This document shows, piece by piece, positions 16,274 through 25,128 of a stretch of 31,418 nucleotides of DNA. Position 1 is the first letter of the stretch, and each line of letters opens with the position of its first letter. Where the stretch lies: the NCBI GenBank assembly GCA_040753915.1, contig JBFMDN010000067.1, positions 1 through 31,418 of the forward strand, read 5' to 3'. The notes below the pieces were generated by a model. The model searched no databases. It saw nothing but the letters and a program-made list of their open reading frames with translations, and was not told the DNA's origin. The DNA comes from JBFMDN01 sp040753915. GTDB taxonomy: Bacteria > Desulfobacterota > Desulfomonilia > Desulfomonilales > Desulfomonilaceae. A program made the translations under genes and the position numbers.

Positions 16274-18298
16274 CTACCTGGCCTTTTCAACCGAGGCCGT
16301 CTTTCTTTCCAGCTTGGAAGGGAGAGCCTTCAGCCAGGGGAAGCCCGAGACCGGATCGAAATGCTCGAGCCCGGTCAATGCGTTAGCATTTGCCGTCTCC
16401 CACCCATGAGTCAGTCTCAAACAGTCTCGCCGTACCTCTGGGGAAAGATGAGCTCTCACCTCCAGTGTCCCGAATCTGGTGGAGAGAACGACAAGCTCGC
16501 CGTCCTCGGCACCCATTTGACGGGCCGCATCCGGATGAATTTCCACAACAGGCTCTGGGAGCATCTTTTCATACTCGGGAATGCCCCTGAACTGGCCGTG
16601 ATGGTAGATCGGGACCCGATCGCCCGTGCTGAGCCAGAATGGGAAGCCCTCGTCCGTTCGCTCGGGCAATTCCAATGCAGCAGGAACCGTTATCCCCGGC
16701 TGTCCCACAGAAAGAAGCTCGTTCGAGCGGTAGTGAACTTTTCCATCCTCTGTGTGCCATCGATCCTTTTCTTGTGGCTCGACAGGGTACGGAGCCGTCG
16801 CGCTCGGACTGCCCTCCAAGTCGCTCAATCGGATGTTAGCTCCTGCGAGTCTATACTCGATGGCATCTCGATTGTTGTCCCACGGAAACAGTTCATGAAG
16901 ACCGAATTTTCGAGCAAGCTCAAAGATGAGCTTCCAGGTCGGCCACCCGCGAGGGGATGAGGTTGCCGGACGAATGAGGCCGACATAAGGCCTGCCGATT
17001 CTCCCGTAATCATGGAGCTCAAGGTTGTCCAATTGATCGGCGCCCGGGATAACGAGGTGCGCCAAGCGTGCAGTGGGAGTCATGAATAAATCAAAGACCG
17101 CGAGAAAGTCCAGGCTCTGGAGAGAGTCTCTCTGGCGGAAATGGCCCGGGAATGTGACCATAGGATTGGCGCCGGCGATGAGCATAGCACGGACTGGGTA
17201 GGGATCTCTGTCCAGAATAGCTTTCGGCAGCAGCATTCCCTGACCCTCTCGTCGACCGTTCGTGAAGAGTGGAGTCCAGTCGCTGCCGAGAGGTGCAATC
17301 ATTGGAGGGTACCGGTCGGCTCCGGGCAAGGGTTTCAAAGGGACTGACATATGTGAAGGCTTGTTTCCCGGATCGAGAAGGGACTGGAGGCATGCGGCCG
17401 CTCGGATGGTCTGAACTCCGCCCGGCCGATGCTCGAGTCCCAACCCGACTGCTGTCCAGCCCGGAAGGTTGCCGAACAAGAGTGCTGCAGCTTCGCTGAG
17501 CTGGGCCTTGGCAATGTCGGTCTTTTCGAGGAGCATGCTGTAGGAGACCCCACCGACCAAATCGACCAGATCACTCCATCCTTCTGCCGCGTGGTCCTCA
17601 AGCTTCAGATCTCGTTCTTCTATGGCTTCTTTTAGGAAAGCGAGCGCAAGAAAGCCGTCAGACCCGGGCCTGGGGCGCAGGTGCATGTGTGCCAGCCTTG
17701 CACTTTCTGTAACGGAGGGGTCCACAACAATCAGCTTGACCCCCCTTCGCACTGCCTTCCGCAGCTCGCCGAACGTGCGCGGCGAAGAGACTGCAGGATT
17801 GGTCCCCCACAGGATCACTGCTCCAATCTTCTCGAAATCGGGGACCGGTTTGCCTCCATAGGTGAGAGAATGGCCGAGGACTTGTGCGTAGTGGCACAGG
17901 CTTCCTATGGACATGTAATTGGGCGATCCGAACCCGTTTGACAGATGCCTCATGTATTGAGCCACTTCAAAATGCTTCAGGCCCTCTCCCTTGAAAAAGA
18001 CCACGCTTTCCGGGCCGAAGCGCTCCTTGCAGGCGATCAAGCGTGACGCCAGGATGTCGAGGGCGTCCTCGAAGGATATCTTTTGCCATCCCGATTTTGT
18101 CCTGAGCTGAGGCATCCTAAGTCGATCGGGAGAGCGGTGCACGGCGCCGAAATTCCTCGCTTTGACGCAAATGAACCCGTGGCTGATCGGATGGTCCGGA
18201 TTCCCGTGTATCGAGATCCTGCCATGGGCATCAGACACAAGGAGGCCACAGTGCTCATCGCATATCTTACAGATGGTCGGACTTGGTGGGCTTGCCAT
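16274..18298 (-). CDS. Molybdopterin oxidoreductase, DMSO-reductase family catalytic subunit
   Basis: The 674-aa protein has an N-terminal [4Fe-4S] motif (C10, C13, C17, C44), MGD-binding regions such as GAVILWGTNPAVSSP and LIAGANPMVTFPG, and a C-terminal MopB_CT domain. C135, in SLCHYA, sits where the molybdenum or tungsten ligand is expected. No Tat signal is visible, so it is probably cytoplasmic. No partner Fe-S or membrane subunit is encoded next to it. The start at 18298 follows AAAGGAG; the frame is open 22 codons further up. The substrate is unknown; acetylene-hydratase-like, formate-dehydrogenase-like and polysulfide-type enzymes share this architecture. Confidence 0.88.
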   Translation of the reverse strand: MASPPSPTICKICDEHCGLLVSDAHGRISIHGNPDHPISHGFICVKARNFGAVHRSPDRLRMPQLRTKSGWQKISFEDALDILASRLIACKERFGPESVVFFKGEGLKHFEVAQYMRHLSNGFGSPNYMSIGSLCHYAQVLGHSLTYGGKPVPDFEKIGAVILWGTNPAVSSPRTFGELRKAVRRGVKLIVVDPSVTESARLAHMHLRPRPGSDGFLALAFLKEAIEERDLKLEDHAAEGWSDLVDLVGGVSYSMLLEKTDIAKAQLSEAAALLFGNLPGWTAVGLGLEHRPGGVQTIRAAACLQSLLDPGNKPSHMSVPLKPLPGADRYPPMIAPLGSDWTPLFTNGRREGQGMLLPKAILDRDPYPVRAMLIAGANPMVTFPGHFRQRDSLQSLDFLAVFDLFMTPTARLAHLVIPGADQLDNLELHDYGRIGRPYVGLIRPATSSPRGWPTWKLIFELARKFGLHELFPWDNNRDAIEYRLAGANIRLSDLEGSPSATAPYPVEPQEKDRWHTEDGKVHYRSNELLSVGQPGITVPAALELPERTDEGFPFWLSTGDRVPIYHHGQFRGIPEYEKMLPEPVVEIHPDAARQMGAEDGELVVLSTRFGTLEVRAHLSPEVRRDCLRLTHGWETANANALTGLEHFDPVSGFPWLKALPSKLERKTASVEKAR

Positions 18299-18589
18299 AG
18301 TCTCTCCTTTGGTCACGGTGGGTGCGCCGGTAATCCCGACATTGAGCGCAGACTCGAACGGCACGCCGCCGACACTGTCTCACAATCGGGCAATAGGGCT
18401 GACTCAAGGGGGGCTGTAGAGACTGTGCGAGAAAATACTCCGACTTACCTGCCCGGTCAAGCTCGAATCGTGGTAAGACCCGATGGGGAAGGGGGGCCGC
18501 ACTCATATGCGTTGACTTAGTAGGCAATTTCATAATTACGGTGACGTATTCTGCCATGACTCCGTCAGGGATTCGCGCTCCTTCAGCGA

Positions 18590-18714
18590 TGTAGGGGCAC
18601 CCCTTGTGGGTGCCCTGGGCGGGCACAATGCCCGCCCCTACAGCGCGAACGATGCGCTCACCAAGGACACCGCGGTGCGGATACGGTACCGTATTTGTGC
18701 CACCGACCGCTTAG
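18590..18714 (+). repeat. Dispersed palindromic repeat, copy 1 (with intact left hairpin)
   Basis: Positions 18602-18714 match 31111-31223 in inverted orientation with few differences. The repeat contains two perfect palindromes in both copies: CACCGCGGTG (18668-18677) and ATACGGTACCGTAT (18681-18694). In this copy GTAGGGG at the left and CCCCTAC near 18642 bracket two stacked hairpins; the left arm is absent in the other copy. Confidence 0.8.
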
Positions 18715-18861
18715 ACCATTTTGAAGATACGTCTCACCAGTCGCTTCATCTGTCATTCCCGCTTCCGATGCCCCTCTCGGAGCTTTTGTGAGATGTTCTT
18801 CCAGTTTCAGAGACACCAGAGCATTCATGCCCGAGGTACACCTCTCCCCGTGTTATCCCCA

Positions 18862-18917
18862 CGTAGGGCGGGCTGTGCCCGCCGCCGATTCTCCTGTCGG
18901 GCAGAGCCCGACCTACG
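18862..18917. repeat. Palindromic intergenic element
   Basis: CGTAGGGCGGGC at the left end and GCCCGACCTACG at the right end form a long imperfect stem; each half also folds on itself (GGCGGGC/GCCCGCC and GTCGGGC/GCCCGAC). It looks like a REP-type extragenic palindrome. Confidence 0.6.
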
Positions 18918-19063
18918 ACTGCGACATGGTGTAACTGGTATAATCGCGACATAATCGCGAAGACAAAGTTAACGCATATCTGGCCCGCAGGCCGGTCATG
19001 GATTGTCAGCAGGGAACATTCTGTCGTCACAAATGCCATGCGTTGGGGGTGAACTGCGGCCTA

Positions 19064-21847
19064 TCATCGCAAGCCAAGCTTCTCCATTCGGGTGTAGAGA
19101 CTGGATCTCTTCATCCCTAACACTGCTGCGGCTCCCCTGGGACCGCCGATGCGCCCGTCAGTCTTGGCCAGCACAAAGCGAATGTATCGCTTCTGCATCT
19201 CGTCCAAAGTAGGCAGATCGGCAAAGAGGTCGTCAGAGATCGTCCGAGGCCTCGAAGGAAGCTCGATCTCAAGCCCGTCTTCGGTGGAAAGGAGTACTGC
19301 TCTTTCGAGTATGTTTTTCAGCTCCCGCACATTTCCAGGCCATTCGTACTCCGCGAGTCGCGATTCGTCGTCGGTCGATAATTTGAGGTGAGGTTTGCCG
19401 TACCGTGCTGTATACTGGCTAACAAAATGATGAGCAAGCAAGCGCACGTCGTCCAATCGTTCCCGGAGCGAAGGTATGGTGAGCGGCACCACGTTGAGGC
19501 GGTAGTAGAGATCTTCCCGGAAGCGGCCTGCCGAGACTTCTCTGGCAAGGTCCCTATTGGTAGCACATATGAGACGAAAGTCGGAATACAAGGTTTGGGT
19601 CCCCCCGATCCTGACAAATGTTTTCTCCTGAAGCGCTCGCAGGAGCTTCACCTGTATCGACTTCGGGATTTCTCCGACCTCGTCGATGAACAGAGTCCCA
19701 CCGTGCGCTACCTCAATTCTCCCCTTTCTCTGGCGGTCAGCTCCGGTGAAGGCCCCTTTCTCATGTCCGAACAGCTCGCTCTCCACAAGGTTTTCCGGCA
19801 AAGTGGTCGGATCCACAACGACGAATGAGCGGTCCCTCCGGGCACTTGTCCTGTGTATCCGGTTGGCTAACAACTCCTTTCCCACTCCGGTCTCCCCAAG
19901 GATAAGCACCGTACTGTCGGACTTGGCTATCATGTCTGCCTGGGCGAGTATCTTTTTCATGATAGCATCCCGGGTGAGGATCTCGCCGCGGCCACCGTGA
20001 TCCAGTTGAACAGTGCTCTCGGAAGCCTGTTTCTCTACTCGAAGACAATACGCGTGAATCTGTCCAAGGTAGATTGTCAAGTATTGTGCAGTTTGAACAA
20101 GTCTCTCCTTATCAAGGAGATTGAAGGACCCTTGGAGATATGAGTTATCATGGTAAAGTACGCCCCGAGTGTGTCTTCCTACTTGAAAAGGTAGACACAG
20201 AATGGCCTTCCCTGCATAGGGCCATTGATCGGACCGTTCGAGCCTCACCACTTGAGGCTCGTTTTGCTGATACGCTTGTCGAACGAGATCCAGATTAGGC
20301 CTGAAATCGTCGGAGGCCACATCGCGTTGAGTCAGGTTACACGTTGCCCTCAGGATAGGGTCTCGGCTGTTCCTCCGCTCGCTGAACCAGAATATGGCCC
20401 CCCTCTCGGCCCCGAAGAATCGGTTCGTAGCCTCCACGGTTCTGGAAAGAAGCCTATCAAGGTCAGCGCTCGGTACTAGAGCTCGGATGACATCCAGGAA
20501 GCGTGTGAGGAACTCTTCGCGGAGGTCGTCGCTCATCAGGGTCTCGTCTCTGATCCTCAAGAGGTGGCGAAGGTCGTCAGGGTACAGATCCTCACCGTCC
20601 CCGGACAACATCATCCAGGCTCTCTGAGCCAACTGACGGGCTTCGTCCTGCTCTCCTTTCCTGAGCCGTAGTCGTGCCAGTTCAATTCTGGTCATGGCTA
20701 CCTGGAGTGGGGTTCCGGCACGCTTCAAGTATTTTTCGCTCGCCTCCAGGTCGGCTCTGATTTGTGCCTCATCTTCTCCCCCATTCCTGCGATCCATGGC
20801 TCGCAATCTCAAGGCAACCCCGCGCAGATGGATGTTGGGCTCCTGAAGAATCCTGTGAACCTCTCTCTGGAAATTGAGCTGGGAGACAGGAGCAATTCCC
20901 GATCGGTGAATCTCGTACAACATTTCGAGGACCATGGGCGATGCATACTGCCTGATTAGTCCTGCGGCTGCCCCCTCCGTCACTGTCTGCATCAGGAGCT
21001 CCCGCGCTTCGGCTAATCGGCCTTCCAGGCAGTGACAGTATGCCAGTCCCCCTCTCGAAAAATAGAGAGCCAAATTGTTGTTGGTCTTGAGGGCCTCCTG
21101 AAGGGCTCCGGACAAATGATATGCTGCCTCCTGTTTCTTCTTTGCTATGGCGAGCACTATGCCGAGAACTGACCTGATGGTAGCTGCAAGGGATCGGTCA
21201 GCCTTTTCCAACGATAGGCGGCGATAATAATCCAGGATGCCTATCGCGCGGTAGAACTGCCCCATGTAGGCTGCGCAATAACCAAGCCAGATGGGGGCCG
21301 ACGGATTAACGATCGCATTCCTCTGGAAGGTCTCGAAGCTTTGTACAGCTCGCTCGAAATGGACAACGGCGTCCTCGAAGAAGCCCTGTATGAAGTAGTA
21401 TAGCCCCAGGAATTCAGCAGAGCGGATCAGGATGTCCTCGTCACCGAGCTCTTCCACGAGCTCCTTACCTTCATGAAAGACCTTTATGGCGTCGTGACGC
21501 CGTTCTCCGAAATAGTACAACCTGCCGAGGTGCAGCTTGATGAGCGCCTCGGATCTTCTGTCTCCCACACGATATGCAGCGCCCAAAGCCTGTTGAAGAA
21601 GGATGGTCAGATCGCTGAAGCCCTTTCCCATGACAAACCCTAAATCGGAAAGCCCCAGTGCTGCTGCAACCAACAACGTGTCGCCCTCTACAGACTCGAC
21701 CTCGTTCGACAGACGGCTCAACGCATTGAACGTGCTGTTCCATGCCGCTTCGCGGTCTCCGGCTTGAAGAGATTTGCGTGCCAATTCCAGCTCCAGTCTG
21801 GCCGGTTCGACCGATTGACCTGATCGTCCAGTGGGGTGTGGCTCCAT
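19064..21847 (-). CDS. Sigma-54-dependent activator with TPR and GAF sensor regions
   Basis: The 927-aa protein has a long helical TPR-like N-terminal half (about 20-420), a GAF-like domain (about 455-625), an AAA+ sigma-54 interaction domain and a C-terminal Fis-type helix-turn-helix. The AAA+ domain is complete: Walker A GETGVGKE (about 650), the sigma-54 contact GAFTGA (about 699), Walker B LFIDEVGE (about 720), then WPGNVREL. The GAFTGA loop shows it can activate sigma-54 polymerase. It is divergent from the SCP2-thiolase cluster, whose promoter is of the -24/-12 type, so it is very probably its activator. The TPR part may bind a partner protein or ligand; the signal is unknown. Confidence 0.93.
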   Translation of the reverse strand: MEPHPTGRSGQSVEPARLELELARKSLQAGDREAAWNSTFNALSRLSNEVESVEGDTLLVAAALGLSDLGFVMGKGFSDLTILLQQALGAAYRVGDRRSEALIKLHLGRLYYFGERRHDAIKVFHEGKELVEELGDEDILIRSAEFLGLYYFIQGFFEDAVVHFERAVQSFETFQRNAIVNPSAPIWLGYCAAYMGQFYRAIGILDYYRRLSLEKADRSLAATIRSVLGIVLAIAKKKQEAAYHLSGALQEALKTNNNLALYFSRGGLAYCHCLEGRLAEARELLMQTVTEGAAAGLIRQYASPMVLEMLYEIHRSGIAPVSQLNFQREVHRILQEPNIHLRGVALRLRAMDRRNGGEDEAQIRADLEASEKYLKRAGTPLQVAMTRIELARLRLRKGEQDEARQLAQRAWMMLSGDGEDLYPDDLRHLLRIRDETLMSDDLREEFLTRFLDVIRALVPSADLDRLLSRTVEATNRFFGAERGAIFWFSERRNSRDPILRATCNLTQRDVASDDFRPNLDLVRQAYQQNEPQVVRLERSDQWPYAGKAILCLPFQVGRHTRGVLYHDNSYLQGSFNLLDKERLVQTAQYLTIYLGQIHAYCLRVEKQASESTVQLDHGGRGEILTRDAIMKKILAQADMIAKSDSTVLILGETGVGKELLANRIHRTSARRDRSFVVVDPTTLPENLVESELFGHEKGAFTGADRQRKGRIEVAHGGTLFIDEVGEIPKSIQVKLLRALQEKTFVRIGGTQTLYSDFRLICATNRDLAREVSAGRFREDLYYRLNVVPLTIPSLRERLDDVRLLAHHFVSQYTARYGKPHLKLSTDDESRLAEYEWPGNVRELKNILERAVLLSTEDGLEIELPSRPRTISDDLFADLPTLDEMQKRYIRFVLAKTDGRIGGPRGAAAVLGMKRSSLYTRMEKLGLR

Positions 21848-21912
21848 GGTTCTCGCCTTGGGAGAGGTTTCTGACGATCATAGCGCTGGGGAAAGCGATG
21901 GGTCAACGACTG

Positions 21913-21951
21913 TGTCGGTATACCGACGGAATAAATGTCCCTGCACCGACA
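21913..21951. promoter_or_regulatory. Putative upstream activator binding sites
   Basis: A perfect 14-bp palindrome GTCGGTATACCGAC lies at 21914-21927, and a further half-site ACCGACA follows at 21945-21951. They are 50-90 bp upstream of the -24/-12 promoter, in the intergenic region of the divergent activator, as expected for its enhancer site. Confidence 0.6.
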
Positions 21952-22002
21952 AACCACCAATCCCCACGCCAGATTGTATCGTCAAAACAATGACTTGTGT
22001 TA

Positions 22003-22018
22003 TGGCACTCCCTTTGCA
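22003..22018 (+). promoter_or_regulatory. Sigma-54 (-24/-12) promoter of the SCP2-thiolase operon
   Basis: TGGCAC (22003-22008), five bases, then TTGCA (22014-22018) match the consensus exactly, with the invariant GG and GC 10 bp apart. Transcription should begin near 22030, leaving a leader of about 155 nt before the first gene. Confidence 0.85.
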
Positions 22019-22186
22019 GATTCCTGGCCGTGCTCGTGAGCGCGCCCCGTCGTGCCGGCATCAAGACAAATGAAGAAGTGTTCCCAAACTTGTGAAACCG
22101 TGCGCCTGTGAACTTCTCCGCTAAAAAGAGGTTTCGGATCGGCGCGAAACGACAACAAACCTAAACACGAACGGAAGGAGTGAGCT

Positions 22187-22582
22187 ATGCCTGTATTCAA
22201 AGACACCGACACCATGTATGAAATGCTCGGCAGCCTGTGGAGACATGTCATCTTGGAGACAGAGTTTGGCCCCAAGTTGAAGGATTACGATATCACCTTC
22301 AAGTTTGTCATAACGGATCCGCACGGGTACCTCTGGGTTTCCCACGACACGGTAATCACAGGTGATCAGGCAAACCAGGCAGCGGTCATAACGATGGAGC
22401 TCTCCGGCGACACGGTCCACAAATTTTGGCTCAAACAGATCAGCCTTCCGGTCGCCCTCGCGACGAGAAAGATCAAGTCCAAGGGGCCGATTCCGAAGGT
22501 CCTCAAGATTCTCCCTTTTCTGAAACCCGTCTACGAGAAGTATCCCGAGTACTGCGAAAAATTCGGCATGCCGTCTTCATGA
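22187..22582 (+). CDS. SCP-2 sterol-transfer domain protein
   Basis: The 131-aa protein is a single SCP2-type domain: the FKFVITDPHGYLWVSHD strand pair, AVITMELSGDTVHKFWLKQISLPVALATRKIKSKG and a C-terminal helix. This fold makes a hydrophobic tunnel for lipids or acyl-CoAs. In a catabolic operon it may bind or deliver a hydrophobic acyl-CoA to the dehydrogenase or thiolase; that role is inference. AAGGAG precedes the ATG. It is the first gene after the sigma-54 promoter. Confidence 0.87.
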   Translation: MPVFKDTDTMYEMLGSLWRHVILETEFGPKLKDYDITFKFVITDPHGYLWVSHDTVITGDQANQAAVITMELSGDTVHKFWLKQISLPVALATRKIKSKGPIPKVLKILPFLKPVYEKYPEYCEKFGMPSS

Positions 22583-22677
22583 GTACTTCCTGTCGATCCG
22601 GATTGCGAGGCTCTGGCATGACCCTTCGGATCACGACACCTGTGAATACAGATCAAAGAATCAAAGGAGCGCAATAG

Positions 22678-24282
22678 ATGGCTTCTAAAGTTCCCGGTCA
22701 CATAGCGTACGAGCTGGAGAGCAAAGCAGAGGAGGTTCCAGACGTTGCCGTGGTAACGTTCGACAACGGGGAATACGATGATGAGCCTCTTACGTACGCT
22801 GACATCGTATTAAACGGCAGAAAGATTGCGAGAGAGCTTGAAAGAGCAGGCATCGGAAAGGGCGAGACGTTTGCTCTGCTCATGAGAAACCACCCTGAAT
22901 TCATCTTTTCGCTATACGCGGCAACAGCGATCGGCGCAATCATGCTCCCGATCGACCCGCGCACTACCGGAGAGCGTCTGGACTATGTGCTCGCGGATTC
23001 CAAATCAAAGGGCATCATAGTGTCAGGCGAATTCATGGACAATGCGGCAGAGTCGCTTAAGCGAGTTCCGGGGATCAAGATGATCGGCGTCGCGTACAAG
23101 GAGGGGATGAATGACCCCGTGTCCGATAGGTATCCCAACCTCAACGAAATACTTGCAGGCCCCGAGGCTCCAGCCCCGTCGTCCCGAAATGACGATCCCT
23201 CGGCCCCGATCGAGATCATTTACACATCTGGGACAACAGGCGATCCCAAAGGAGTAGTGATTAAGGGAACACGGCTCGCTCCCTTCGCTCAGCTCGCCAT
23301 GCTTGTCTGGCGGTACACCATTGATGACAAGCTATACACGGGGCTTTCCCTGTCCCACGGCAATGCACAGGCAGTAACCATGATGCCTTCGCTGCTCTTG
23401 GGCATTTCTTCGGTCATCAGTCGAAGGTTTTCGAAGAGGACCATTTGGGACGTATGCAGAAAGCATGGTTGCACTACGTTCTCGCTCTTGGGCGGAATGA
23501 TGATGGGGATTTACAGCGAGCCTCCGAGACCGGACGATGCGGACAACCCAGTGCGGCTCGTGCTAAGCGCCGGCACGCCGAGAGCTATCTGGGAGGCTTT
23601 CGAGAAGCGATTCAACGTGCATATCCACGAATGGTACGGCGCGGTAGAGGGCGGATTTGCTCACAATCCGCCAGGGTCAGGCCCGATAGGCTCATTCGGA
23701 AAGCCCATCGAAGGCGTCATGGAAATGAAGGTTGTGAGGGACAATGGTACCGAGTGCGAGCCTGGAGAAGTGGGAGAGTTGATCTGTCGGAGCGTCGCTC
23801 AAAAGACAGAGGTCGAGTACCTCGGCAAGAAGGAAGCGTCTGAGGCTAAAACGCTCGGCGGCTGGCTCCGCACTGGTGACATGTGCCACAAAGACGACCA
23901 AGGATGGTTCTTCTTCGATTACCGAAAGGGTGGCGGACTAAGGCGCGCGGGTGACTTCATCATGCCCGAGCACGTGGAAGCTGTTCTGGCCGGGCACCCC
24001 GATGTCACTGATGTATGTGTGTACGGGATACCTTCGGAATTGGGCGCCCCCGGCGAGAGCGATCTCGTGGCAGCCGTGGTGGCGGCAGAAGGGCGGCGAA
24101 TAGACCCCGGTTCTTTGTTCCGACTTTGCCGGCAGGAGCTTCCCGGGAACTTCATTCCGTCCTACCTGCAAGTGGTAACCGAAATACCCAAGAGCGGTTC
24201 CGAGAAGAACCTGGATCGGTTGCTGAGAGATGATTTCAAGGAAGACGCTGACAACGTATACCCCCTCGAGGACTTCAAATAG
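22678..24282 (+). CDS. AMP-dependent CoA ligase (CaiC/crotonobetaine-ligase-like)
   Basis: The 534-aa ANL enzyme has the P-loop YTSGTTGDPKG (182-192), the WYGAVEGG form of the YGxTE motif (319-326), GWLRTGD (395-401) and the likely catalytic K510 in SGSEKNL. The hinge is RKGGGLRRAGDFI, a variant of the common DRxKDxIxxxGxN. Closest to the CaiC/DltA-like ligases that handle short polar or branched acids. AAAGGAG precedes the ATG. It presumably activates the substrate of the sigma-54 operon; the operon's inducer and the ligase substrate may be the same compound. Confidence 0.9.
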   Translation: MASKVPGHIAYELESKAEEVPDVAVVTFDNGEYDDEPLTYADIVLNGRKIARELERAGIGKGETFALLMRNHPEFIFSLYAATAIGAIMLPIDPRTTGERLDYVLADSKSKGIIVSGEFMDNAAESLKRVPGIKMIGVAYKEGMNDPVSDRYPNLNEILAGPEAPAPSSRNDDPSAPIEIIYTSGTTGDPKGVVIKGTRLAPFAQLAMLVWRYTIDDKLYTGLSLSHGNAQAVTMMPSLLLGISSVISRRFSKRTIWDVCRKHGCTTFSLLGGMMMGIYSEPPRPDDADNPVRLVLSAGTPRAIWEAFEKRFNVHIHEWYGAVEGGFAHNPPGSGPIGSFGKPIEGVMEMKVVRDNGTECEPGEVGELICRSVAQKTEVEYLGKKEASEAKTLGGWLRTGDMCHKDDQGWFFFDYRKGGGLRRAGDFIMPEHVEAVLAGHPDVTDVCVYGIPSELGAPGESDLVAAVVAAEGRRIDPGSLFRLCRQELPGNFIPSYLQVVTEIPKSGSEKNLDRLLRDDFKEDADNVYPLEDFK

Positions 24283-24324
24283 GCCTCCGAAGGCCCCGTG
24301 AACAGCAATGAACGAGGAGTCTAC

Positions 24325-25128
24325 ATGAGAAGGTACCAGGAAGACTTGGATTTTCGCGGAGAGGAGTATTTGAACGAGTGGACCTTCTGGTCGTCCCAGG
24401 ACATTCGTCGCAAAAAAGGCGCACTTGAAGCTGCAAGACTGATGGCCAACTCAGCCTTCACCGCTCCGTTTGCGGGTGGAGTCCCGCAAACAGAATGTCA
24501 CCTCGTCTATGGCCAGGAAGAAGTGGAAGCCGTTGCTCGAAAGGTCGAGGAGATCGCTCATGAGAATTCCGCGTGGACAGAGCCGTTCCTCTATGAAGCG
24601 GTGATGGTACGCGATTCGGACGTAATCCTCCTCATAGGGAACACGCGATGTCACGAAACCCCATTGGACGCGGGATGCGGACTGTGTGGGGGCGGACTCG
24701 ACTGCAGCTATTTCTACGAGCGGAAGCCCCATCGGTACGGGCTTGTCGACATTACCGATCGTTCGTCGACCCGGATGGTCAACGGCCCGCTTTGTACGGC
24801 ACGGGTTGACGATCTCGGGTTTGCGGTCGGTAGCGCATTGTGGACGGCCAACACGTTGTTGGTCGACGCACGAGCCTTTGCCAGTGTGGGCATAGCCGGG
24901 CAAAAGATGGGTTACTGCCGGAGCTCCGGCATGGTAGTTGGGGTGCTGGTGGCGGCCAAAGCAAAGAACCCCTACGTGGACATCAATATCGATTACCACC
25001 TGATCAACATGGACAAAGCTCTGGACAACATGAGGAAGATATACCAGACGGCCAGAATCCTCAGAAGCTTTGACTATAGGAAGTGGATTCCAAAACCGCG
25101 GAAGCCTACCGAAGAGGAGGCCGAGTAA
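24325..25128 (+). CDS. DUF2148 ferredoxin-like protein, first paralogue
   Basis: The 267-aa protein has a central Cys motif, C118-x2-C121-x5-C127 (GCGLCGGGLDC), and a further C157 in GPLC, a pattern suited to one [4Fe-4S] cluster; C58, C109 and C198 are extra. The surrounding fold with AVGSALWTANTL and an N-terminal helical region marks the DUF2148 family (PF09918), which has no established reaction. ATG 24325 follows GAGGAG; a GTG nine codons upstream is less likely. Its stop overlaps the start of the second paralogue (TAATG), so both are made together and may form a heteromer. Confidence 0.82.
   Translation: MRRYQEDLDFRGEEYLNEWTFWSSQDIRRKKGALEAARLMANSAFTAPFAGGVPQTECHLVYGQEEVEAVARKVEEIAHENSAWTEPFLYEAVMVRDSDVILLIGNTRCHETPLDAGCGLCGGGLDCSYFYERKPHRYGLVDITDRSSTRMVNGPLCTARVDDLGFAVGSALWTANTLLVDARAFASVGIAGQKMGYCRSSGMVVGVLVAAKAKNPYVDINIDYHLINMDKALDNMRKIYQTARILRSFDYRKWIPKPRKPTEEEAE

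Larger units (their letters stand above)
18299..19063. other. Repeat-rich spacer without genes
   Basis: This 765-bp stretch holds a 113-bp dispersed repeat (18602-18714) and a palindromic element (18862-18917). The small frames through it translate the repeats and resemble no protein family. I see no confident promoter for the oxidoreductase gene within it. Confidence 0.6.
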
